Assembly: GCA_017461395.1 (NCBI GenBank)
Contig: JAFTYF010000067.1
Location: 46,995 to 110,994 of the forward strand
Length of the DNA stretch: 64,000 nucleotides
Direction: 5' to 3'
Origin: Ruminococcus sp.
GTDB taxonomy: Bacteria > Bacillota > Clostridia > Oscillospirales > Ruminococcaceae
Shown here: piece after piece, positions 7,600 through 16,038 of the stretch
Layout of the letters: every line of letters starts with the position of its first letter
How positions within the stretch are numbered: the stretch's first letter is position 1
Notes under the pieces: generated by a model
The model's input: only the letters and a program-made list of their open reading frames with translations
Told to the model about the DNA's origin: nothing
Database searches by the model: none
Translations under genes and position numbers: made by a program

Positions 7600-8772
7600 T
7601 TATGCATTAAATGTTTTAAGTTCCGTTTCCTCTATTGCCTTCTGAATAAGCGACTCAAAATCAAAGCTGTTCTGTGCCTTCTCAACATCGGAAAGTTGAG
7701 GTCTTACCTTGGGATGCTTGGGTGTGAATACCGTACAGCAATCCTCATAAGGAAGGACAGATGTCTCGAAAGTATCTATTTTTCGAGAAATTTCAATAAT
7801 CTCCGTCTTATCCATTCCAACGAGTGGACGGAATACGGGAATTCTGCACACAGCGTCAGTGCAAGCAATAGCCGCCATCGTCTGACTTGCAACCTGTCCC
7901 ACGCTCTCGCCTGTAATGAGCGCAAGGCAGTTGTCTTTTGCTGCGATTCGCTGGGCGATCTCCATCATAAGACGTCTCATTATAATAGTAAAGAACTCCT
8001 CAGGACAGTTGTCCCTGATAGCCTCCTGAATCTCAGTAAAAGGAACACAATAGAAAGCGATTCCGCCGCAGTATGGAGTCATTTTTTCGCAGAGAGTCTC
8101 AACCTTAAGGCGTGCACGATCGGAGGTGTACGGAGGGCTTACATAGTGGATAGCCTCAATGTGAACGCCTCTTTTTGCCATCATCCAGCCGGCAACAGGA
8201 CTGTCGATTCCGCCGGAAAGAAGAAGCATAGCCTTTCCGCTGCTTCCGACAGGAAGTCCGCCTGCGCCCTTGAGGTTCTCGCCGTGAACGTAAGCGTTTG
8301 TGTCACGGATCTCAACAGTGACCGTCACCTCAGGATTCTTCACATCAACAGTCAGATGCGGAAATTTTTCAAGAATGATTCCGCCGAGTTCCATGCAGAT
8401 TTCGGGCGATTTCATGGGGAATGCCTTGTCTGCTCGCTTTGCGTTGACCTTAAAAGTTCTTGCACCGGTGAGAATTTCATCAAGATATTCAACGCTCTTT
8501 TCAGCGATATCAGCGAAATCCTTCTCACACACGCAGGCACGGCAGTATGCGGCGATTCCGAAAATCTTTCCGACAGCGTCGATAACCTCCGAAAGATCAG
8601 AATTTTCGTCGTCGGGAGTGATATACAGCGTGGACTGCGCTCTTGTCAGCGTGAAGCTTCCGAGGGGTCTGAGTCTGCGCTTGATATTTTTTGTGAGCAT
8701 ATCCTCAAAGGTACGCTTGTTAAGCCCTTTCAGAGCCATTTCTCCGTATTTTGCGAGTACAACTTCCTTCAT
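7600..8772 (-). CDS. thiI: tRNA 4-thiouridine synthetase (sulfurtransferase)
   Basis: ThiI adenylates U8 of tRNA and inserts sulfur to form 4-thiouridine; in some bacteria it also serves thiamine thiazole synthesis. A THUMP region occupies about residues 60-165, followed by the PP-loop LLLSGGIDSPVAGW near 183 and ALITGESVGQVASQT. The C-terminal rhodanese domain of the E. coli enzyme is missing, as is usual in Gram-positive bacteria, where a dedicated cysteine desulfurase supplies sulfur. That partner is encoded 13 nt upstream. The 220-nt gap to cinA holds small inverted repeats but no clear terminator. Confidence 0.96.
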   Translation of the reverse strand: MKEVVLAKYGEMALKGLNKRTFEDMLTKNIKRRLRPLGSFTLTRAQSTLYITPDDENSDLSEVIDAVGKIFGIAAYCRACVCEKDFADIAEKSVEYLDEILTGARTFKVNAKRADKAFPMKSPEICMELGGIILEKFPHLTVDVKNPEVTVTVEIRDTNAYVHGENLKGAGGLPVGSSGKAMLLLSGGIDSPVAGWMMAKRGVHIEAIHYVSPPYTSDRARLKVETLCEKMTPYCGGIAFYCVPFTEIQEAIRDNCPEEFFTIIMRRLMMEIAQRIAAKDNCLALITGESVGQVASQTMAAIACTDAVCRIPVFRPLVGMDKTEIIEISRKIDTFETSVLPYEDCCTVFTPKHPKVRPQLSDVEKAQNSFDFESLIQKAIEETELKTFNA

Positions 8773-8785
8773 TGCGATTATCCTT

Positions 8786-9916
8786 TCATCCTCTTAATTT
8801 TTCAAGACCTTCGCTGAGTGCCGAAACGAACAGGTCAAGCTCATTTTCAGTCGTCTCAGCTGTTATGCTGATTCTCAGGGCGCTGTCGGCTCTTTTGCCG
8901 GTTATCCCAAACATTCCGAGAACTCCGCTCTGCACGCCTTTTGAGCAAGCAGAACCGCTTGAAACGTAGATCTCACGGCTTTCGAGAAAGTGCAGCATTA
9001 TCTCTGAGCGCTTTCCCTCAGCCGATATATTAATAATGTACGGTGAACCGTCATCCGGCGAATTCACACTGATCTTCGATATTTCCGACAGCCGACTGAG
9101 GAGATATTTTTTCAATTCCGAGGCTCGTTCGCTTCGCTGAGCGATAGTTGGCGCAAGAGCTTCTGCTGCTGCGGCGAATGCGGCTATCATCGGAACGCTT
9201 TCTGTTCCGGAACGGATTCCCTTTTCCTGTTTTCCTCCTGTAACAATGGGCAGAACTCTGATTCCTTTTTTTATGTAGAGCGCTCCTGCTCCCTTTACTC
9301 CGTGTATTTTATGACCGCTCATGGACACAAGGTCTGCACAGAGTGCACTGACTCTCACAGGAAGCTTCATATAGCCCTGAACGCAATCGCAGTGCGTAAC
9401 GATTTCCGGAAATTTCCTCTTAACTGCAGAAAAAGTTTCCTTTACAGGAAGTATATATCCTGTCTCATTGTTGACGAGCATCATGCTCAAAAGACAAGTA
9501 TTTTCATCGCAGGCGGCAAGGAAATCTGCGGCATAAATTTTTCCATCCTCACGAGGCGCTATCCTGACGATCTCGAAACCAGATTTTTCAAGTGCAGAGA
9601 CAGTCTCGTCAACGGAAGCGTGCTCAACGGCGGAAACAACGATTTTTCGGCGTTTTCTACCGTATGCAGCGGATACTCCGCGCAGAGCGAGGTTGTTGCT
9701 TTCGGTTGCGCCGGAGGTGAATATAATGTTTTCGGAAGACGCTCCGATAGAATCTGCGATTATTTTTCTTGCACGGTCTACAACGAGCTGAGCGTCAAGA
9801 CCGGCACGGTGCAAAGACGAGGGATTTCCGAAATTTTCGGTCATAGCGGCAACAGCGGCGTCAACTGCCGGAGCGCAGGGCTTAGTTGTTGCGGCGTTAT
9901 CGAGATAAACTGGCAT
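8786..9916 (-). CDS. Cysteine desulfurase (NifS/IscS family), partner of ThiI
   Basis: PLP enzyme that removes sulfur from cysteine as an enzyme persulfide. At 376 aa it shows the N-terminal MPVYLDNAATTKP, SAVEHASVDETV, the PLP-lysine region SMSGHKIHGVKGAGAL and the active-site Cys in SSGSACSKGV near residue 322. The start at 9916 has AGGAG at 7-nt spacing; a longer upstream extension lacks one. Immediate linkage to thiI suggests it is the NifZ-type desulfurase that feeds tRNA thiolation rather than the general Fe-S desulfurase. Confidence 0.94.
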   Translation of the reverse strand: MPVYLDNAATTKPCAPAVDAAVAAMTENFGNPSSLHRAGLDAQLVVDRARKIIADSIGASSENIIFTSGATESNNLALRGVSAAYGRKRRKIVVSAVEHASVDETVSALEKSGFEIVRIAPREDGKIYAADFLAACDENTCLLSMMLVNNETGYILPVKETFSAVKRKFPEIVTHCDCVQGYMKLPVRVSALCADLVSMSGHKIHGVKGAGALYIKKGIRVLPIVTGGKQEKGIRSGTESVPMIAAFAAAAEALAPTIAQRSERASELKKYLLSRLSEISKISVNSPDDGSPYIINISAEGKRSEIMLHFLESREIYVSSGSACSKGVQSGVLGMFGITGKRADSALRISITAETTENELDLFVSALSEGLEKLRG

Positions 9917-9956
9917 TTTTCTGCTCCTGATCTTTAATATTTTTATGTAACATCTT

Positions 9957-9985
9957 ATTATACCACAAATACAGAAAAAATGCAA
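9957..9985 (-). promoter_or_regulatory. Promoter of the nifS-thiI operon
   Basis: TTGCAT (9980-9985) and TATAAT (9957-9962) with a 17-bp spacer on the minus strand, about 40 bp upstream of the nifS start. Confidence 0.7.
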
Positions 9986-10120
9986 CAACAGATTTGTTTT
10001 ATATTGCAAATGTAGGTTCACATCAAATTTATACCAACACCACAGCTGCGAATCAAAAAGGGCGACTATTGGGCGTCCTCATTACATTCAGTGTCTCCGC
10101 ACAGTCAAACACAGTTTTCA

Positions 10121-10236
10121 TTATAGTTCTTTCCGCAGATAAACCATATCAACAAGCTGAACTCCACATTCAAAAATCGGGTGGTCATAGTTATCTGTAA
10201 AGAAATCCGGTACAACATGAGAAAGAAGTTCAATAC
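10121..10236 (-). pseudogene. C-terminal remnant of a GNAT-family acetyltransferase
   Basis: A short minus-strand frame ends in TAA at 10121 and encodes about 38 residues that include [19 protein letters not shown] and [10 protein letters not shown]. This resembles the C-terminal end of GNAT N-acetyltransferases. A stop codon lies just upstream in the same frame and no start or Shine-Dalgarno exists. The rest of the 9986-10295 gap holds only a short GC-rich imperfect hairpin (near 10058-10076). Confidence 0.45.
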
Positions 10237-10295
10237 CTTAGCAGTTTTAGATAAAATTCAAAGTAATTACTAAGAAATAATCTATTCAGAAATCA

Positions 10296-10324
10296 TTGAC
10301 AGTTCTGTATAAAAAGGATATAAT
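10296..10324 (+). promoter_or_regulatory. Consensus sigma-A promoter of the U32-like gene
   Basis: TTGACA (10296-10301), 17-bp spacer and TATAAT (10319-10324): both hexamers match consensus perfectly, predicting strong expression. Confidence 0.9.
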
Positions 10325-10378
10325 ATTAATGTTTGTATAATTCGAATACAAATATACTTATTGCAAAGGGGAATTATT

Positions 10379-11674
10379 TTGAACACAGATTCTATTTCTT
10401 TCGATCTGGGCTGTAATTTTGATTACAAGCTCTTTGATTTTGTCGATCAGTACGACAAAAAGCACTCTATAACAAGCTTTTTCGGCAAGCTGAAGCACGA
10501 TGGTCTTCCAGGGGGACGTACTGCTTCAACTATCCCTGATTTCACATTAGATCAGTTTGCCGACTATGTAAAAGAATGTCAGAAGCGCGACATAACTTTC
10601 AACTACCTCATCAATCCTCTCTCTATGGATCAGAATGAGCTTGATCCTGTAGTAGGCAAGAAGATCCGTACATTCATCCACACAATGTATGATATGGGTA
10701 TCAGAGCATTTACTCTTAATTCACCTATCCTTATCAAGTACATAAAAAGAGAATTCAAGGACGCTTTCGTAACACTCGGTCTTTACGCTTACCCCACTAC
10801 TATACAGCATATTGAGTACTGGAGAAACTGGGGCGTTGACGAAATCACTCTTGATCATAGCTTCAACAGAAGATTTAATCTTCTCAGACAGCTTCTCACA
10901 CAGTATAAAGATACAGACCTCCACCTCCGTGTAATAGCTAACAATCTCTGCCTCAGAGAATGTCCTTTCCGCCTTGCACACGGATGCTTCGTTGGTCACT
11001 CCGATCCAGAGAAATTCTCAATGGACTATTCGCTTATTAACTGTGCTTATAAGAAGATAACCCAGCCCGCTGCTATCCTTACAGCTGAGTTCATCCGTCC
11101 TGAGGATGTACACTACTACCGTGAACTTGCGGAGGAAACAGGCAACAAAAATTTCTCTATCAAGCTGATCGACAGAACAAGAACAACAGACTTCCTCCAC
11201 AATGTAATTAAGAGCTACATGGAAGAGTCTTACGACGGAAATCTTCTCGATATCGTCAACTGGCCACAGGCTAAAACTATCGCTACACGTCCCGATCAGG
11301 CAAATGCTGAAGGTGCTCCCGTTGGTGCTGGTGGCCCTCCTAAGGGCATCCCTAATATGAGATGGATGGATATGCTTAAGCCCGAAGCAATGATGGCTTA
11401 CGGAAGAACTATGCATCTTCCCAAGCTTTATGTTGATAACAAGAAGCTTGACGGATTCCTCGAACACTTCATAAAAAACAACAAATGTTCAGAATCGCTA
11501 TGTGTTAATGATATCCTTGAAAACGGCAAGACAGCTCCTAACGCCTGCGCTCACTGTTCAACATGGGCTAAAAAGGTGATTTCTTACGACGAGAATGAAG
11601 TTGCACAGTGGACACAGATATGCTCAGGTATTCTCAACAGCATTGAGGACGGCTCTATCTATAAAGAAGCATGA
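10379..11674 (+). CDS. Peptidase U32-like protein
   Basis: TIM-barrel-like protein with features of the U32 peptidase/collagenase-like family: a Cys cluster in NNLCLRECPFRLAHGCF near residue 194 and C-terminal Cys residues (CVNDILENG, CAHCSTWA). Such proteins include RNA-hydroxylation accessory proteins and putative peptidases, so a proteolytic role is uncertain. I take the TTG at 10379 as start because AAAGGGG lies 7 nt upstream; the longer form from 10361 would place that Shine-Dalgarno inside the coding region. It is monocistronic between a perfect promoter and a strong terminator, so it is probably abundant. Confidence 0.7.
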   Translation: MNTDSISFDLGCNFDYKLFDFVDQYDKKHSITSFFGKLKHDGLPGGRTASTIPDFTLDQFADYVKECQKRDITFNYLINPLSMDQNELDPVVGKKIRTFIHTMYDMGIRAFTLNSPILIKYIKREFKDAFVTLGLYAYPTTIQHIEYWRNWGVDEITLDHSFNRRFNLLRQLLTQYKDTDLHLRVIANNLCLRECPFRLAHGCFVGHSDPEKFSMDYSLINCAYKKITQPAAILTAEFIRPEDVHYYRELAEETGNKNFSIKLIDRTRTTDFLHNVIKSYMEESYDGNLLDIVNWPQAKTIATRPDQANAEGAPVGAGGPPKGIPNMRWMDMLKPEAMMAYGRTMHLPKLYVDNKKLDGFLEHFIKNNKCSESLCVNDILENGKTAPNACAHCSTWAKKVISYDENEVAQWTQICSGILNSIEDGSIYKEA

Positions 11675-11715
11675 TAAACTTCAGTCAGCGCTATAAAAAT
11701 TAATATCAAAAAATT

Positions 11716-11750
11716 CGCTCTCCATACGCCTTGATGGAGAGCGTTTTCGT
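11716..11750 (+). terminator. Terminator of the U32-like gene
   Basis: 10-bp stem CGCTCTCCAT/ATGGAGAGCG (11716-11725/11734-11743) followed by TTTTCGTTT. Confidence 0.9.
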
Positions 11751-11883
11751 TTATGCATACCACAAAAAAACGAGAGGATTATTTTTCAAACTTTTTTCCT
11801 CCTGACGTTTTATTCTATTATACCTTTTTTGTCTACTTTTTTAGTATAGCACCAGCAGCGATGTTGATTGCTTTAAGATTGCA

Positions 11884-11910
11884 AAAAAATGGACGGCATG
11901 AAAGCCGTCC
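11884..11910 (-). terminator. Terminator of the GH26 gene
   Basis: Stem GGACGGC/GCCGTCC (11891-11897/11904-11910), followed on the minus strand by a T7 run. Confidence 0.88.
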
Positions 11911-11919
11911 GAAATTTTA

Positions 11920-13674
11920 TTACTTTTTGTCAGGTTCAAGAGTTTCTACCATATTAAGCAGGTAACTCTGAATCTGAAGCGCATCCTGATTTGTGATACC
12001 GCTTCCGTTATCATAAACGTCAGCGTTTTTCATGCCCTCTGCGGTGATGTGGCTTGTATCGCTGCCGTTTTCGCCGAACACATCAGGATTTCCGAGAGAC
12101 TGCATAATAAGAACAGCGTCGTTCAGAAGAACCTTTCCATCACAGTTAGCGTCACCCCAGATACGCTCCTCTTCAACAGGAGGGATAGGATCTGTATTTC
12201 CGGGAGTATATGTATCCCAGTCCGGAAGCTCATCAAGAGTAATTACATATTCGCTCTGATATGTTTTCTTCAGAATATGTGCCTCTGTGTATTCATCGGA
12301 AAATTCACCATTCTTGGTGATAAAGCTCTTGTTCCATGTGTTGAACCATGCCCATTTTGTGCCGGCAGCAATTACATTGTCGATATCGAAAACAACACCG
12401 TTTTCTGTAAGGGCAATCATCTTTTTTCCGCCGGAATATTCCAGTATCTCAGAGAATTTTGCTGCACTTGCTGAGTATACATGCTTGTCAAGGTAGAGAT
12501 CCTCACCGATGATATCCACATACTCATCACCGGGATACCAGTCGGGATTCTGACCGTTCCATACCCAGATAAGGTTATGACAGCCGTATTTATTTGTCAG
12601 CTGATCGTAGAGATACTTGTAAAGCTTTTTGTATGCGTCTGCGCCCTTTGCGCCCCACCAGAACCATCCGCCGGATGCTTCATGAAGCGGTCTCCAGAGA
12701 ACAGGAACACCAGCTTCCTGCAAACGGTTGAGCTGCTTTGCAATCCCCTCAATATCTTTGTCAAGATATTCCTTACCTTCAGGATCAGTACCATTCATAA
12801 CTGCTTCTATATCGAAAGTAGAATTTCTTGTGTAGAAACCGCCCCACCAGCGTGGATTTCCGTTTTCCTCATCTGTTCCGCTCTTGATATAGCTGCCTGG
12901 AGCATTCCAATGCCAGCAGAATGTTATGATGCCGTTTTCCTCATGAAAGTCTATAGCACGATCAACCGCTTCAGAAAGCTTTGCTCCGAGAGCATTTCTG
13001 GAGGGAGTATAATCCATCATATCAAGACCAAGGATAGCAGGTTTCTTGCCGGTAACGTCATATATAGCCTTGAACTCATCGCTCTGCAGACCTTCATCTG
13101 CAACCTGACCGGAAAGTACCTGTTCTCCATAGCCCTTGCATAAATAGGAGAAAAGAGCCTTTGTCTCAGCTGTTGCGTCCTTATCTGATAATGTATCGCT
13201 TACCTGATATGCAGATTCCGGAATTGCTTCAGCTGGCTGAACTTTAAGATAATCCACTGCAATCCATCCCCATGATTTAGTAATTGAAACTTCATGTTTT
13301 CCGGCTGTAAGAATCACCTTACTGAGAACAGCATCGTTGTATTCATCAGCCTTTGTGACAAATGTTCCGACATATTCGCCGTCTATGGACACCTTATTTG
13401 TCTTATCTCCGCCATATCCCATTGAATTGAAAATGAGATCATATGAGCCGTTTGCCGGAATGTCGACGGTAAATGTCAGAACATCATCGCTTTCAGAAAA
13501 TTTTCCTACTACCTTTCCGCCTGAAGCGCCGGATTCGGAAATGTTTTCAAGAGTACCTGTCATAGCGGCGTCCTCAGCTTCATATATCATGTTATTTTCA
13601 GCATGGACAGGAAACAGCGTAAACTGTGACATAAAAGTTAGTGCCATTGCAAATGTAATTGTTTTTTTCTTCAT
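11920..13674 (-). CDS. CBM35-GH26 beta-mannanase with dockerin
   Basis: Secreted endo-beta-1,4-mannanase expected to dock on a cellulosome. The order is signal peptide (1-25), CBM35-like beta-sandwich (about 28-145, starting YEAEDAAMTG), GH26 barrel (about 160-480), short Pro/Asp linker and type I dockerin (about 520-580). The GH26 acid/base Glu332 is in LWRPLHEASGGW and the nucleophile Glu424 in ALTENGV. The dockerin has two calcium loops (GDANCDGKVLLNDA and DVYDNGSGITNQDA). The start at 13674 was chosen for its MKKK signal peptide. It is transcribed divergently from an XRE-type regulator, a plausible local controller. Confidence 0.93.
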   Translation of the reverse strand: MKKKTITFAMALTFMSQFTLFPVHAENNMIYEAEDAAMTGTLENISESGASGGKVVGKFSESDDVLTFTVDIPANGSYDLIFNSMGYGGDKTNKVSIDGEYVGTFVTKADEYNDAVLSKVILTAGKHEVSITKSWGWIAVDYLKVQPAEAIPESAYQVSDTLSDKDATAETKALFSYLCKGYGEQVLSGQVADEGLQSDEFKAIYDVTGKKPAILGLDMMDYTPSRNALGAKLSEAVDRAIDFHEENGIITFCWHWNAPGSYIKSGTDEENGNPRWWGGFYTRNSTFDIEAVMNGTDPEGKEYLDKDIEGIAKQLNRLQEAGVPVLWRPLHEASGGWFWWGAKGADAYKKLYKYLYDQLTNKYGCHNLIWVWNGQNPDWYPGDEYVDIIGEDLYLDKHVYSASAAKFSEILEYSGGKKMIALTENGVVFDIDNVIAAGTKWAWFNTWNKSFITKNGEFSDEYTEAHILKKTYQSEYVITLDELPDWDTYTPGNTDPIPPVEEERIWGDANCDGKVLLNDAVLIMQSLGNPDVFGENGSDTSHITAEGMKNADVYDNGSGITNQDALQIQSYLLNMVETLEPDKK

Positions 13675-13728
13675 AATAAAACCCTCTTTTTCATTGATTT
13701 GGAACATACGACCATTTTCTATGCTTTT

Positions 13729-13757
13729 ATTATATCACCACCTGAAGTAGAGTACAA
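13729..13757 (-). promoter_or_regulatory. Promoter of the GH26 gene
   Basis: TTGTAC (13752-13757), 17-bp spacer and TATAAT (13729-13734) on the minus strand. Confidence 0.7.
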
Positions 13758-13842
13758 TCGAATTATTTTTAATTATATTCAACCTACAGTACACAAAATC
13801 AACGATTGGTTGTGCTCCAACATTTATTTTTACCAATAACTA

Positions 13843-13871
13843 TTGAAAATTCTTTCGAATTATGGTATAAT
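13843..13871 (+). promoter_or_regulatory. Promoter of the XRE regulator gene
   Basis: TTGAAA (13843-13848), 17-bp spacer and TATAAT (13866-13871). It is divergent from the GH26 promoter about 90 bp away, so a regulator bound between them could act on both. Confidence 0.75.
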
Positions 13872-13920
13872 TACACTAAGCAGCACATAACACACATTAC
13901 ATTTTCCGGAGATAAAAATT

Positions 13921-14817
13921 ATGGATAAAAAGAACCTTTTCAGCACCAATCTTGTAAAACGCCGAAAGGAACTGGGACTCACTCAGGATATGCTCGCTCA
14001 GCGGCTGAATGTCTCATCTCAGGCTGTATCAAAATGGGAAAACTCAAGCTATCCTGATACGCAATTGCTTCCGAAACTGGCAAAAGCGCTGAATACTTCC
14101 ATAGATGCGCTCTTTGGTGAAAAAAACAACGACGCAGAAACTGATATTCTTCAGCTCATACACGATTATGTACAGTCAACAGCTCCGGAAAAGCGTCCCG
14201 AGCTGATGATGCAGATGTTTTATTCGGCTATATATGCCTATAATCCGTCGTTCCATTCTGCCGGACATATGCACAAGGATTACGACAGTGAAACTTATGC
14301 CGGAGTAAAAACCGATCATGAAATATCTATCGCACGTCTTAACTCTGATCTGCGCTATTTTGTTTACCTTGAAAATCCTGAAAACGGTGTAAACAGCTAT
14401 TTTACCAATCCTAAAAATATGGCTCGTCTGCTTTATACCCTTGCAGATGAAGAAGCTATCCGTATCGTGAGCTATTTCGGAAGCGGCAGACGCAACAAAA
14501 TGCATTCTGCGGCTGTAATATCTCAACGGCTGAATATACCTGTTGAGAAAGTACAGTATGTTATCGACAGGCTTGACAGGCTTGGTCTTGTATGGAGGGT
14601 AAGCGTTGACCTTGCAGAAGGCGAAACTATTATGTACGGCTACACGCATAATCAGGCATTATCCATGATACTTGTACTCGCTGAAAGCATATGCAATTAT
14701 TTCAGTTCATGGGATCCGGCATATGATTCCTACTCCTTTGGAGTATTCAGGGACGAGACCGGACAAATAAGAAACGAACTGCCGGATGTTTCACATTGGA
14801 AAGAGGATGAAAAATAA
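13921..14817 (+). CDS. XRE-family transcriptional regulator with C-terminal sensory region
   Basis: DNA-binding protein. The N-terminal helix-turn-helix (residues 9-66) contains RRKELGLTQDMLAQRLNVSS and QAVSKWENSSYPD, a classic Cro/C1 HTH. The remaining ~230 residues include a likely second winged-helix-like segment (RLNIPVEKVQYVIDRLDRLG, about 197-220). The first part looks like an effector domain I do not recognise. Position head-to-head with the GH26 mannanase gene suggests carbohydrate-responsive control, but this is inference. A small membrane-protein gene follows 20 nt downstream. Confidence 0.85.
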   Translation: MDKKNLFSTNLVKRRKELGLTQDMLAQRLNVSSQAVSKWENSSYPDTQLLPKLAKALNTSIDALFGEKNNDAETDILQLIHDYVQSTAPEKRPELMMQMFYSAIYAYNPSFHSAGHMHKDYDSETYAGVKTDHEISIARLNSDLRYFVYLENPENGVNSYFTNPKNMARLLYTLADEEAIRIVSYFGSGRRNKMHSAAVISQRLNIPVEKVQYVIDRLDRLGLVWRVSVDLAEGETIMYGYTHNQALSMILVLAESICNYFSSWDPAYDSYSFGVFRDETGQIRNELPDVSHWKEDEK

Positions 14818-14837
14818 GAATTTGTGGAGATATACTT

Positions 14838-15272
14838 ATGGAGTGTTTTAATGTATTTGGTTTGGTTTTCATAGTTGTTATTATGATTCCGAACATTGTT
14901 TTTGCAGTTAAATGTAAAGATGGTTTTGAAAACAGTTGGAACAACAAAGCAATCGAGATTATTGAACAAATCGGAAGATTTGGTTGCTTTGGATTTATGA
15001 TTTTCAATATTCCAGGAACTTGGTTTGGCTGGTGGTCGGACGAAGCATTTGTAATTTATCTCATCATTGATGCTCTGCTAATTTCCCTTTATTGTGCTAT
15101 ATGGGTTATTTTCTGGAAGAAAAACAATCATTTTAGAGCCTTAGCCCTTTCCATAATTCCGTCAGTAGTATTTCTGTTTAGTGGCATCATGAACAGGTCA
15201 ATATTGCTGATTATTGCAGCAATATTATTTGCGCCAACTCATATTTTGATTTCGTATAAGAATGCCAAATAA
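14838..15272 (+). CDS. Small four-helix membrane protein, unknown function
   Basis: 144-aa protein with about four predicted membrane helices (near residues 5-24, 48-65, 71-93 and 100-138). GGAG precedes the ATG at 8-nt spacing. It follows the XRE regulator by 20 nt and is probably co-transcribed. No family motif is recognised. Base composition is more AT-rich than neighbouring enzymes. Confidence 0.7.
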   Translation: MECFNVFGLVFIVVIMIPNIVFAVKCKDGFENSWNNKAIEIIEQIGRFGCFGFMIFNIPGTWFGWWSDEAFVIYLIIDALLISLYCAIWVIFWKKNNHFRALALSIIPSVVFLFSGIMNRSILLIIAAILFAPTHILISYKNAK

Positions 15273-15419
15273 GTTCGCTAAATCCCAATTTAACTGACTG
15301 ATTATCCATCATTTGAAAATCTCTGAGCAGCTTTACCCAGAGTCTACCCGAATCATTATTTAAGAAAAATTTGGATATTATTATATGGAATATTTCAGCT
15401 TAATCGGCAAATAATAACA

Positions 15420-15445
15420 CCGCAATCAAATTTATATTGCGGAGG
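15420..15445 (+). promoter_or_regulatory. Hairpin overlapping the spoVT Shine-Dalgarno
   Basis: CCGCAAT (15420-15426) pairs with ATTGCGG (15436-15442), whose last two bases are the first two of the GGAGG Shine-Dalgarno (15441-15445). Folding would partly hide the ribosome-binding site of spoVT. Confidence 0.45.
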
Positions 15446-15451
15446 TTAACT

Positions 15452-15991
15452 ATGAAAGCAACTGGTATTGTAAGAAGAATCGACGACCTTGGTCGTGTTG
15501 TAATCCCGAAAGAAATCCGACGTACTATGCGTATCCGTGAGGGCGACCCCCTTGAAATATACACAAACAACGACGGCGAGGTAATCTTCAAGAAATATTC
15601 TGCTATAAACGAAATGAGCGAAAACGCTTGCTATGTAGCAGATATTATGAACAAAATTGCCGGATGTCCCGTTGTGATATTCGACAAGGATCATGCAGTA
15701 GCAAGCTCTGGTGTTCCCAAAAAAGAGCTTCTTGAAAGACGTGTTACCGGTCAGCTGGAAGAACTTATGGAAAGCCGCGGACAGTATTTCTGCCCCAATG
15801 GCGACAGCAATAATTTCTTTCCCGCTGAAGGCTCAAAGCATACAGCTATTGCGGCTGTTCCTATCATAACTGCCGGCGATGTCTCCGGTGCTGTTGTGTT
15901 CCTCAGTACAGAAAAATGCAGAGAAATCACCGACTTGCAAAAAAGCCTTATAAACGCAGCCGCTCAGTTCCTTGCAAAAAAAATAGAATAA
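15452..15991 (+). CDS. spoVT: SpoVT/AbrB-family transcriptional regulator
   Basis: The N-terminal swapped-hairpin AbrB DNA-binding domain (residues 1-50, MKATGIVRRIDDLGRVVIPK) is followed by a GAF-like sensory domain (about 58-178). At 179 aa this matches Bacillus SpoVT, a late forespore regulator of sigma-G genes. The ATG at 15452 follows GGAGG; the longer frame start at 15437 overlaps that Shine-Dalgarno. A terminator lies directly downstream. In cocci not known to sporulate, homologues may act as general stationary-phase regulators. Confidence 0.9.
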   Translation: MKATGIVRRIDDLGRVVIPKEIRRTMRIREGDPLEIYTNNDGEVIFKKYSAINEMSENACYVADIMNKIAGCPVVIFDKDHAVASSGVPKKELLERRVTGQLEELMESRGQYFCPNGDSNNFFPAEGSKHTAIAAVPIITAGDVSGAVVFLSTEKCREITDLQKSLINAAAQFLAKKIE

Positions 15992-15996
15992 AAATG

Positions 15997-16032
15997 AAAG
16001 CGTCGTTTTTATCTGAACGACGCTTTGTTTTT
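15997..16032. terminator. Bidirectional terminator between spoVT and qmcA
   Basis: 10-bp stem AAAGCGTCGT/ACGACGCTTT (15997-16006/16017-16026) with a T-rich flank on the plus strand and an A-rich 5' flank, so it can serve both convergent genes. Confidence 0.88.
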
Positions 16033-16038
16033 GTCATG

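Noticed and set aside
7594-8817. Long plus-strand frame antisense to thiI
   Set aside because: It mirrors thiI, which has complete motifs; the frame has no ribosome-binding site and a shadow-like composition.
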